Assembly (NCBI GenBank): GCA_021414065.1
Contig: JAIOPE010000081.1
Span: 51,027-115,026, forward strand
Direction of reading: 5' to 3'
DNA from: Planctomycetota bacterium
Lineage (GTDB): Bacteria > Planctomycetota > JAJSAM01 > JAJVHW01
Length of the DNA stretch: 64,000 nucleotides
The notes beneath the pieces were generated by a model. The model did not search any database, had not been told where the DNA came from, and was given only the letters and a program-made list of their open reading frames with translations. A program made the position numbers and the translations under genes. Shown piece by piece: positions 8,104-16,130 of the stretch. The stretch's first letter is position 1; every line of letters starts with the position of its first letter.

Positions 8104-10065
8104 CTACTTCGCGGCCGGATCGACGACCGGGTCCCAGGTCGCCGTCTCGCCTTCGACGAGGGTGAGGGTCGTCGTGGCGAGGGACTGCCCGCGGCGTCCG
8201 AACGCGGTGACTGTGACCTGGCCCGCCGCGAGGGCGCCGACGCGGAACGTCCCGTCCTTCCGCGTCATGGCACCGGTCGCGGTGTCCGCTCCCTGGCGTC
8301 GCACCTCGATCCGGACGATCGGCACCGCCGTACCCGCCGCGTCCCTCACGGTGCCGCTGCAGACGCACTCCGGCGCGAGGACGACGTCGAGCGGTGGCGA
8401 CGGCCCGGCCGCCGCATCGAGCTCGGTCCTGACAGCCGCGAAGCCCGTTGCGCTGATGTCCACGGTTACGCGACCCGGAGGGACCGACGCGTCTGCAAAT
8501 GAGCCGTCGGCCGCAGTGCGGTGGTCATGCGGAGTGGACGGAGCCGCCCGCCCCGGCTGGACGGTGCGCCAGATAATGACGCGCGCACCGGCAACGCCGG
8601 CACCGGTCCGCGATCGCACCACGCCCTCGATCCGGGCCGCCGCGCCGCCGAGGCGGAGCTCGAGCCGTCCCGCGGCCTTCGCCGACGCGGGCGCCGCGTC
8701 CACGTAGCCCGCCTTCCGCGCGAACCACTCCGGCGACGCGAGCGGCCGGTCGATCGTCGCTTCGCCCGCGACGTTCGTCGTCGCGCGCCGCGACGGCGGC
8801 GTCGCGATCCAGACCTCCGCGCCCTCGACGGCGACACTTCGCTCGTCGAGGACCACGAACACGATCTGCTCGGGCTTCCCGTCGGGACCCGTGCGCGTCG
8901 TGGGCACACGAACGAGCGACGATTCGTCGGGCGCGGCGCCGCCCGCCGCGACGAGGACGATCCGCTTCGCCTGCACGTCCGGCGTCAGCGAGGCGAGACC
9001 TGCCACCATGCCGAGGATCACGGCCGCCGGACCCCGGTCGAACTCCATCGACGCGCGGGACTTCGAGAGAGCATCGAGCGTGGCGCGCTCGACGTAGACT
9101 TCCACTCCGGCTGCAGCCGAGATCTCGCCGACGACGTCGAGGCACGGGACGTCGCTCCACGACGCGGAGATCTGCGCGGCGTCGAGCCTCTCCTGTGCGG
9201 ACTTCTCCGGTTCGGCCGACGACGGAGGTTCCGGGACGGTCACCTTCGGCGACTCGGCGCGGGGCGTCGGCGCGACGGGCTTCTCCGCGCGCGGCGGCGC
9301 CGTGCGCGGCTGGGGATTCTGCACCGGCGCAGCGACCGTCCCCGTCCACGCGGCGACGTCCGGCGGCGCGGCGGGCGCCGTCGGTGTTCGCAATGCCCAC
9401 CACGTCCCGCCAGCGGCGACCGCGACGAGAGCCAGTGCAGCCCAGAGTTTCGCGCCCATAACGACTCCCCCTGCGGCCCCCGCCGCCGACGCGCCGACGC
9501 ATCCGGTCCCGTCCCCGCGGCCGAGCCACCCCAGCGCCACGGCGAACGTCTCACGTCCGCCGAACTCCCCCTCAAGCTGCGTTCGCAGCTTCGCGATCCC
9601 GCGCCGGAGCCGCGCCCGCGCCGTCTCCAGCGGCACACCCGTCCGCGCCGCGACCTCGGCGACGGCGAGCCCGTCGAAGTAGCGGAGCAACAGCGTCCGC
9701 CGGTACGGCTCGTCCAGCCCGACCAGCGCCTCGACGACCCGCCGGTGCGCGTCGGCGCGCGCCGCGAGCGCGGAAGCGTCCGTCCGGCCGTCGCCGTTGT
9801 CTCGGGGCGTCGCCGCCGTCTCGTGGGCGACGCGACGCCGCTCCGACCGCCTCAGCCTCGACAGCGCATGGCGTGCCGTCGTCCCGAGCCATCCGCGGAG
9901 CGACGTCCGGTGGGACGGCGGGCTCTCGAGCGCCGCGACCCAGGTCGCCTGCTCGACGTCCGCCGCTTCGTGCTCGTCGCGGGACAGCGCCAGCGCGAGG
10001 GTCCGAACCCACGCACGGTGCGCGAGGAGTTCATCGAGCGCGACGGACGGATCGGGCGCGGTCAT
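8104..10065 (-). CDS. ECF-type sigma factor fused to membrane segment and carboxypeptidase-regulatory-like domains
   Basis: A 653-residue fusion. The first about 190 residues are a sigma-70 family factor: region 2 (DEHEAADVEQATWVAALE, GWLGTTARHALSRLRR) and region 4 (LDEPYRRTLLLRYFDGLAV, helix-turn-helix AEVAARTGVPLETARARLRR). A single membrane helix follows (KLWAALALVAVAAGGTWWAL, about residue 230), then a Pro/Ala linker and an extracytoplasmic part. That part includes a secretin/STN-like stretch (DVVGEISAAAGVEVYVERA) and at least three carboxypeptidase-regulatory-like beta domains (EGVVRSRTGAGVAGARVIIW; GTVRDAAGTAVPIVRIEV). Such extended ECF factors are typical of Planctomycetota. The membrane anchor suggests signal-controlled release or tethering of the sigma domain. 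ATG at 10065 is preferred over an in-frame TTG at 10071. Confidence 0.85.
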   Translation of the reverse strand: MTAPDPSVALDELLAHRAWVRTLALALSRDEHEAADVEQATWVAALESPPSHRTSLRGWLGTTARHALSRLRRSERRRVAHETAATPRDNGDGRTDASALAARADAHRRVVEALVGLDEPYRRTLLLRYFDGLAVAEVAARTGVPLETARARLRRGIAKLRTQLEGEFGGRETFAVALGWLGRGDGTGCVGASAAGAAGGVVMGAKLWAALALVAVAAGGTWWALRTPTAPAAPPDVAAWTGTVAAPVQNPQPRTAPPRAEKPVAPTPRAESPKVTVPEPPSSAEPEKSAQERLDAAQISASWSDVPCLDVVGEISAAAGVEVYVERATLDALSKSRASMEFDRGPAAVILGMVAGLASLTPDVQAKRIVLVAAGGAAPDESSLVRVPTTRTGPDGKPEQIVFVVLDERSVAVEGAEVWIATPPSRRATTNVAGEATIDRPLASPEWFARKAGYVDAAPASAKAAGRLELRLGGAAARIEGVVRSRTGAGVAGARVIIWRTVQPGRAAPSTPHDHRTAADGSFADASVPPGRVTVDISATGFAAVRTELDAAAGPSPPLDVVLAPECVCSGTVRDAAGTAVPIVRIEVRRQGADTATGAMTRKDGTFRVGALAAGQVTVTAFGRRGQSLATTTLTLVEGETATWDPVVDPAAK

Positions 10066-10135
10066 CGGCAATCATGAAAGCCCGGCCGGGGCGCGGCGGG
10101 TGCGCGGAATCTGTCACGTACGGTGCCGCGCGCGT

Positions 10136-11164
10136 TCAGGAACGTGCGGCGCGTGTCCGCGCGCCGATCCAGCGCGCGAGGCGTTCCAGGGCGATCGCCG
10201 CGAAACGCCCCACGAGTCCGCCTGCGACGGCACCGAGGAGGAGACCGACGAGCAGCGGGGTGTCGAAGACGAAGTGACCCACGGGCGACGGGCCGGAAAG
10301 GACGCGCCGCCACGCCCACGCGGCCGCTGTCCCCACGACCGCGCCCGGTATCGCCGCCGCGAGCGTGACGAACGTCCGGAAGCCGGACGCCAGCGAGTGG
10401 CGTGCGAGTCCCACGAGCGCCGACGTCGCGGCGACCCCGAGCGCACCGCCCGCCGCGATGGCAGCGACGACCGCAACCGCGACGCCGATCGCCGCGGCAA
10501 CGAACACCGCGACGAGCAGCACGGCAATGACGACGACCGCGACGATGACGAGCAGGAGAATGGTCCCCAGCACAAGTCTCGCGACGATCTTGAGGATGCC
10601 GTCGCCGGCCGTCGGATCGCGTTTCACGTCGGCCACCGGCGCGAGCGCGGAGCGGCGCGACTCGTCCGTCGGACGAACGAAGAACAGGTAGCCGCCTTCC
10701 TCCGGATTCGACACGTCGCGCGTCGCGCTGAGCGAGTAGGGCGGCGACAGGTTCCACATCCCCAGCGCGACGCTGCGCTCGCCGACCGTCAGCGAGACGT
10801 TCTGATACCCGCCCTGCGCGACGGCGACCCGCCACGTGCCCCGAACGGTCGTCGGCGCGGCGCCGGTGCGCAGCGACGCACGCGCCGCCTCCCACTCCGG
10901 CGTGTCGGGCCGGAGCAGGTCGAACCCGTCCACGGTCGCCGAGCCGTCGGCGTCGAGAACGATGCGCAGCGGAGCCGCGGGAACGTCCCACTCCTCGCGC
11001 AGGTTGGCTTCCATCGCCTCCGACGGGCGCCACTCGCCGACGAGGTCCGCCGTCGCGGGCACGGCTGTCGTCCACTGGAGCGAGTCGAGCGAAACGCCGC
11101 CGCAACCGAGCACGAGCGCGGTGACCCACGCCCAGAACGCAACCCAGCCGAGCCGGCGACGCAT
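10136..11164 (-). CDS. Lipoprotein with C-terminal membrane helices, unknown function
   Basis: A 342-residue protein starting MRRRLGWVAFWAWVTALVLG with a lipobox-like LVLGC, so probably a lipoprotein. Residues about 25-185 are a soluble domain with beta-rich phrases (PLRIVLDADGSATVDGFDLL; GGYQNVSLTVGERSVALGMW) that look like a ligand-binding or copper-resistance-like barrel. Residues about 200-320 carry several hydrophobic Val/Ala/Ile-rich helices, including a very long one (ILLLVIVAVVVIAVLLVAVF). The frame is open upstream into the broken FG-GAP gene only because that gene is frameshifted; the ATG at 11164 is the natural start. No family recognised. Confidence 0.65.
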   Translation of the reverse strand: MRRRLGWVAFWAWVTALVLGCGGVSLDSLQWTTAVPATADLVGEWRPSEAMEANLREEWDVPAAPLRIVLDADGSATVDGFDLLRPDTPEWEAARASLRTGAAPTTVRGTWRVAVAQGGYQNVSLTVGERSVALGMWNLSPPYSLSATRDVSNPEEGGYLFFVRPTDESRRSALAPVADVKRDPTAGDGILKIVARLVLGTILLLVIVAVVVIAVLLVAVFVAAAIGVAVAVVAAIAAGGALGVAATSALVGLARHSLASGFRTFVTLAAAIPGAVVGTAAAWAWRRVLSGPSPVGHFVFDTPLLVGLLLGAVAGGLVGRFAAIALERLARWIGARTRAARS

Positions 11165-11190
11165 CGACGGTGCGGACACCGCCGGCACGA

Positions 11191-12958
11191 TCACCGCGCG
11201 CCCTGGACGCCCGCCGCCTCGAGCTTCGGTTCCGTCTCGCCCTGCACGATCGTCACGAATCGGTCGGCGGGGATGTTCTCGAACACCTGCTCGGTCCGCG
11301 CGGCGTCGGGCCAGGTGACGATCAGACGGTCCACCGTCACGGCCGCACCGAGACCGAAGATCTGCTCCGCCGTCCATGAACTTCTTCCGGTGGTCCTCGG
11401 AGAGGCGCGCGAACGAGCGGCCGACGACGATGTCCGGGTCGCCGTCGCGGTCGAAATCCCCCACCGAGAGGCCGCCGCAGCCCTCCCACCGGAAGCCCGC
11501 GGCGTCGGTCCACTCCTCGAAGGAGTGATCGGCGCGCTGGCGGTAGAGCCGCAGGAACTGGCCGTCGGGGTAGTCACCCGACGCGATGATCAGGTCCTGG
11601 AGTCCGTCGAGGTCGAAGTCGATCCACGCGGTGTGCATGTCGCCGTAGTTGAAGTTCCGCGCGTCGCGGAAGACGCGCTTCGGCAGGAACTCCTGCACCG
11701 GGTGCCGCTCGAACTTCCATCCGGACTCCGCGCCGAGATTGACGAGGAGCGACGGCGCGTCCGACGACTCACCGGCCCACGCGTGCTGGATCTCGCCGAG
11801 GAAGCAATCGACGTCGCCGTCGTTGTCGAAGTCGGCTACCGCGCAGTCGAAGGTGTTTCCGTTCGCGCGGAACGGCTGTTCCGGCTCGCGCTTCATCGAC
11901 GGCGGGTACCGCCCGTGCGTGATCGCGTCGCCGGCGAATCCGGTCTCCATGCCGACGTCGGTGAACCGCCCGTCGCCGCGGTTGCGCCATTGACGGTTCC
12001 ACTGTCGGCCGTACGAGAGTTGCATCAGGTCCGGCCATCCGTCGTTGTCGAAGTCGGCCACGGTCACGCCGTAGCTCGGGCGCGAGGAGTTCGGCAGACT
12101 CGGGTAGTCCACCACGCCCATGCCAGCGAGGACCGTGACGTCGCTGAACTTCCCGGTGCCATCGCCCTTCCAGAGGCGGTCGCCGCCGCAGCCGTAGAGC
12201 ACGCCGTAGCGGCGGTACTCGCGCCCCTCGAACAGATCGAGGCGCCCGTCGCGGTCGAAGTCCACGGCGGCGACGGCCATCGACGGGCCCCAGGTGTCGT
12301 TCGCCGTGAGTTCGGAGGCCGGTCCGCGGGTGAAGTGCGCCGCGCCGTCGTTCAGCCAGACGGTGGTCCGCGCGCCGGTGTCGCACTCGGGGACGGTCAC
12401 CCACGCCGTCGTCGCTTCGTCGAACCACTCCCAGTCCGAGTGGACGCCGCACACGGCGTCGAGGTCGCCGTCGCCGTCCACGTCGATGAAGTTCATCCAC
12501 TGCGGGACCATCTCGCGCTCGGCTGCCTTCGCCGTGTCGGGCTTGCCTTCGGCGGTCATCGGCACGACGCGACGCTTCGGGAACTCGATCCCGCAATCGG
12601 CCTCGGCGAACTGCGCGGGCCCGGTCGCGAGGAACACGCGCCGCCGGTCGAGCACGAGGTCGAGCCGCCCGTCGCCGTTCAGGTCGGCGAGCACGACCGT
12701 CTTCCCGGGGACGTCCTTGAAACCGGCGGCGTTCGCGATGTCGGTGAAGAGCGGCGCTCCGGAGGCCGGCGGCGCGTCGGCCGCAGGCTTCATGAGCGTC
12801 GGAGCGGGCGCCGCCGCGGGCATCGTCGCGACGGCGGCGTCGCCGGCATCGACGACGGCCGCCGCACCCGCCCCGGCCCCGTCGCCGGAACGCCCCGCCG
12901 CGCAGGCGACGAGCAGGACGTGGGGCAGCACCGCGAGCGCGAGGGTGTGGATCCGCAT
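11191..12958 (-). pseudogene. FG-GAP/ASPIC (UnbV-type) lipoprotein gene with internal deletion and frameshift
   Basis: The 5' part encodes a lipoprotein signal (ALAVLPHVLLVACAAG) and repeated FG-GAP/VCBS calcium-loop motifs of a beta-propeller: DLNGDGRLDLV, DVDGDGDLDAV, DFDNDGWPDLM, DFDNDGDVDCF, DFDLDGLQDLI and DFDRDGDPDIV. After DHRKKFMDG the reading frame shifts near 11380. The next frame continues with the end of an ASPIC/UnbV domain (QIFGLGAAVTVDRLIVTWP) to a stop at 11191. Relatives carry about 80 more residues between these two points, so a deletion and a frameshift coincide. The intact protein would be an extracellular repeat protein common in Planctomycetota. An assembly error cannot be excluded. 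Confidence 0.7.
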
Positions 12959-13000
12959 GGCGTAGAGGCTACGCCGCGGACGCCCGTTCGGGATCGTCGA

Positions 13001-13509
13001 TCAGCGCGACTCGTTCGCTCGCCCCCTTGAGATCAGGATCATCCCGCCGACGAGCGCAAGCGCACCGATGAACGCCGCGTACTTCGTCTCCGTGGGAACC
13101 GCCGGCTCCACCGCGCCTGCGCCTCCGAGCATCTCGACGAGTCCCTTGGTGGCCGTCCGAGAACAACTGACACACTTGGTCACGCGGCTTGCGGCCGTGG
13201 AGTCGCGAACGCGCGGTGCACGAGAGTGCAAGCCGCGCGCCGGCTTCGCCGCTGCTACTCCAGCGGTCGGCTGCTGCGTTGGGCTCGGCGCGCAACTCGC
13301 TACGTGGAGTTGGCCCGCCTCGCCCGCCTTGCAGCCGGCTCGCTGGAGCGCAGCCAAGTGCGTCCCTTGTTCTCGGACGGCCACCTGGTGAGCGGGTTCG
13401 CCTGGATCGTGTCGAAGTTCGCGGCATTCGTCTGATAGCGCTCGACCGCGATGAACGCACACACCGCTGCCACGACCAGCAGTGCGATCCCCATCCCCTT
13501 CGGTGTCAT
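13001..13509 (-). pseudogene. Small membrane-protein gene split by a MITE-like insertion
   Basis: The N-terminal half (from ATG at 13509, preceded by GGAGGAGACGAG) is MTPKGMGIALLVVAAVCAFI followed by a short soluble part ending NPLT. The C-terminal half, in another frame, is KGLVEMLGGAGAVEPAVPTE followed by a membrane helix (AAFIGALALVGGMILIS) and RGRANESR before the stop at 13001. Removing the 236-bp insert at 13149-13384 joins NPLT-S-KGLVEML in frame and gives a 90-residue protein with two membrane helices. No family recognised. The insertion almost certainly abolishes the original product. Confidence 0.65.
13149..13384. mobile_element. MITE-like insertion with 31-bp terminal inverted repeats
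   Basis: The 236-bp segment begins GTGGCCGTCCGAGAACAA and ends with its complement; the first 31 bases match the complement of the last 31 at 28 positions (13149-13179 against 13354-13384). There is no coding capacity and no clear target duplication, although CTTGG and CCTGG on the two sides are similar. Its ends differ from those of the element at 7261-7501, so it belongs to another family. Confidence 0.75.
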
Positions 13510-13560
13510 CTCGTCTCCTCCCTGGCGACCGGTTCGGCCGCAACCTCGATGCCGTCCACC

Positions 13561-14826
13561 CTACTTCGGCGGCGCCTTCGGCGGAACCGCCGGCGTCGGC
13601 GGTCGCAGCTTCGCGAGCGCCGCCTCCATCCGCGCGACGGCGTCCGTGAACTCCCGGACCGTGAAGCGGGCCTGCACCAGGCGGACCAGATCCTCCATCC
13701 GCTGCCGCAGGGACTCGCGGAGGGCCTTCAGGTACTCCTCGATCGCGCCCGGCTTCGTCAGGTCCGTCGGGGCGGGGAGAGTCGGCGCCGCCGCGGTGGC
13801 GACCTTGCCGATCGCCGCCTCCGCGGACGCAGCCGACGCCCGAGCGTGGGCGAGCGCCACGTCGAGGAGCGCCGCCGCCTCCGCCTTCAGTCCCTTCTTC
13901 GCAATCAGCCCGGCCTCGAGCTCGCCCACGCGGTAGCCGAACGACCCGCACGCCCGGCACGCGATCCGCGACGAACCGCGGCAGGCGCGACACGGTGCGA
14001 ACGCGCTGCCGAGCCCCTGGCACGTCGCGCACTTCACGATGCCCTTCTTGCAGGTTCCGCATTCGATCGTGCCGCGTTCCTCGCACGCGCCGCACTTCGT
14101 GGACGACGCCGTCGTGCCGTCTGTGTACTGCGACCGGAATCGTGCCGTGCCGAAGCACTGTGCGCAGACCACCTTCCCGATCCCGACGCACAGCACGCAG
14201 TTCGACTGTCCACGCCCGCCGCACCGGATGCAGGGCTGCACGACGTTGCCGACGTGGTCGCAGCGCGAGCAGGGGAGGTTCCCCGCGCCGGCGCACTGCC
14301 CGCACTTCGCGTCCGGCTCGGCGCAGACGACGCACGCGAGTTTGCCGGTCCCGGCGCAGTCGTCGCACGGCCCGTCCACCGTCTTGCGCCCCTTGCAGAC
14401 CGCGCAGGGCAGCGTGGCGTCCCGGCAGTCCACACACTTGAGCAGCCCGCGCCCTCCGCAGAGACGGCACTGATACGACTTCCCGTCGTCGAACTTCACC
14501 CTGCCGTCCCGGCACAGGTCGTTCGTGCATCGGATCTCGGTGCCCTTGTGGCCGAACTCCTCCATCGCATCCCGCTCCGCGGCGCTCGCCCGAGGATCGA
14601 CGCGCGCGTCACACCTCCGGCGCCCTTCGCCCCAGCACACCTCGCACGTCTGCGGTCCGCGGCCCTTTCCGGCGCACGTCGGGCAGGCCACCGACTTCGC
14701 TCCGGCGCAGAGCACGCATGCGGGCGTCGCATCGCCGCCCCCCGCGTCCTGGGCCAGGACCGGCCGCGATGCGACGACGCAGAGAAACACCCACAGAACG
14801 ACGAGAACCCGCCAGTGAACCCGCAT
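13561..14826 (-). CDS. Secreted protein with about twenty CxxC motifs (DnaJ zinc-finger-like)
   Basis: A 421-residue protein with a signal peptide (MRVHWRVLVVLWVFLCVVAS, cleaved near VLAQDA). Residues about 30-290 contain roughly twenty CxxC pairs, many as CxxCxGxG as in the zinc-binding region of DnaJ: CPTCAGKGRG, CRLCGGRGLL, CDDCAGTGKL, CGQCAGAGNL, CIRCGGRGQS and CATCQGLGSA. The C-terminal about 120 residues are helical and end in a Pro-rich tail (PPTPAVPPKAPPK). There is no J domain. A metal-rich exported protein-binding module is inferred; unpaired thiols outside the cytoplasm would need bound zinc or disulfides. The ATG at 14826 follows GGAGGTG with good spacing; an in-frame upstream start lacks a signal peptide. 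Confidence 0.8.
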   Translation of the reverse strand: MRVHWRVLVVLWVFLCVVASRPVLAQDAGGGDATPACVLCAGAKSVACPTCAGKGRGPQTCEVCWGEGRRRCDARVDPRASAAERDAMEEFGHKGTEIRCTNDLCRDGRVKFDDGKSYQCRLCGGRGLLKCVDCRDATLPCAVCKGRKTVDGPCDDCAGTGKLACVVCAEPDAKCGQCAGAGNLPCSRCDHVGNVVQPCIRCGGRGQSNCVLCVGIGKVVCAQCFGTARFRSQYTDGTTASSTKCGACEERGTIECGTCKKGIVKCATCQGLGSAFAPCRACRGSSRIACRACGSFGYRVGELEAGLIAKKGLKAEAAALLDVALAHARASAASAEAAIGKVATAAAPTLPAPTDLTKPGAIEEYLKALRESLRQRMEDLVRLVQARFTVREFTDAVARMEAALAKLRPPTPAVPPKAPPK

Positions 14827-14924
14827 CGACGACACCTCCGGAGACGCACAGAGGGTACTCGGGCGGCAGGTCGGCGCGACGTTTCGATCCCGAGACTCCA
14901 CCGCGCGGCGGCTACCCTTCGGGC

Positions 14925-16130
14925 ATGGACGAGCGATGGATCCAGCAGCGCGCTGCGGCCGGCGAGGACTCGGAGACGGAGTTCAAGTCCGCCCGCCAGC
15001 GCGACGGGAAGTTCTCCGTGAACGCGGAGTCGGTCGCCGAGTCGGTCGCCGCGTTCGCGAACACGGACGGCGGGTGCCTGCTCGTCGGCGTCGATGACGG
15101 CGGGGCCATCTCCGGCTGCGGGCGTGCGGAAGACTGCGACGCGATCCAGCGGCAGATCGTGAGCGCGTGCCGCGATCTCATCCGCCCCGGGCTCTACCCC
15201 AATCTGCGATCGGTGATCGTCGGCGGGCAGCGCGTGCTCGTGGTGACGGTGCCGGCGTTCGTGGCGGGCCGGCCGTTTGGCGTGAATGGCCGGTATCGCC
15301 TTCGCGTCGGACCGACGAAGCAGGACGCGACCCCGGCCGACCTGCGACGGATGCTCCAATCGGCCGACTTCCACTTCGATGAGCAGCCGGTGCGGGGGGC
15401 GACACGGGCCGACCTCGACGCTGAGACGCTGCAGAGCGCGTACGACGCATCCGTCGCAGGGCGCGGTCCCGGACCGGGAGTGGAGTCGTGGCTCCGCGCG
15501 ACGCACTGCGTCGCCGCGGACGGCACGCCCACCGTGGCCGGCCTGCTCATGTTCGGCGCCGCTCCGCAGACGAGCGCGGTACTCATCGACGCGCGCGTCG
15601 TGGCCGTGCGCGTGCCCGGCGTGGTGCCATCGATGACCTTCACGGACCGGCAGGAGTTCGTCGGAACGCTCCCCGTGCAGTTCGCGGCCGCAGTCGCGTT
15701 TCTGCAGCGCCACACCGAGAACCGATCGGTCCTGCAGGGCACGCAGCGCATCGATGAGCGCCCGCCCGGCATCGTTCCGGACAGCGCCCTGCGCGAGGTC
15801 GTGCTGAACGCACTCTGCCACCGCGACTACGCGATCGCCTCGCCTGTGCGGATCGTGGTCTATGACGACCGGATCGAAGTGACGAGCCCCGGCGACCTGG
15901 TGAACCGCCTGACCATCGCCGCGATCAAGGTCGGCACGGCGAGCATCTCGCGCAATCCCGTGCTGAGCGAGCGCCTTCGGCGGCACGTCCTCGGTCGCGA
16001 GGGGCTCGCCTTCGGCATCCCCACGATGATCGAGGTCGTGAAGTCCGTGGGACTGCCGGAGCCGGAGTTCGAGGTGCAGGGCGGAGTGTTCCGCGTGACG
16101 ATCTCGACCGTGCAACGAGCACGGGCATGA
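14925..16130 (+). CDS. AlbA_2 (Schlafen-type) protein with C-terminal GHKL-like domain
   Basis: A 401-residue protein. The N-terminal about 130 residues are an AlbA_2/Schlafen-type domain (DSETEFKSAR, then AFANTDGGCLLVGVDDGGAI). The C-terminal part fits the ATP-binding HATPase_c_4 domain usually attached to it: DSALREVVLNALCHRDYAI, VVYDDRIEVTSPGDLVN and GIPTMIEVVKSVGLPEPEFE. Such proteins are usually called transcriptional regulators, but Schlafen-like AlbA domains can also be nucleases. Its stop overlaps the start of the NACHT gene by 4 nt (ATGA), so the two are translationally coupled and probably act together. A role in a defence or stress system is inferred. Confidence 0.85.
   Translation: MDERWIQQRAAAGEDSETEFKSARQRDGKFSVNAESVAESVAAFANTDGGCLLVGVDDGGAISGCGRAEDCDAIQRQIVSACRDLIRPGLYPNLRSVIVGGQRVLVVTVPAFVAGRPFGVNGRYRLRVGPTKQDATPADLRRMLQSADFHFDEQPVRGATRADLDAETLQSAYDASVAGRGPGPGVESWLRATHCVAADGTPTVAGLLMFGAAPQTSAVLIDARVVAVRVPGVVPSMTFTDRQEFVGTLPVQFAAAVAFLQRHTENRSVLQGTQRIDERPPGIVPDSALREVVLNALCHRDYAIASPVRIVVYDDRIEVTSPGDLVNRLTIAAIKVGTASISRNPVLSERLRRHVLGREGLAFGIPTMIEVVKSVGLPEPEFEVQGGVFRVTISTVQRARA

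Noticed and set aside
10136..12958. A single 940-codon frame joining the FG-GAP gene to the membrane lipoprotein.
   Set aside because: The join exists only because of a frameshift near 11380. The ASPIC end of the first gene lies in another frame and the second gene has its own ATG and lipobox at 11164.
9797..13030. A 1077-codon plus-strand frame opposite the sigma-factor and FG-GAP genes.
   Set aside because: No domain, Arg-rich, and antisense to well-supported genes.
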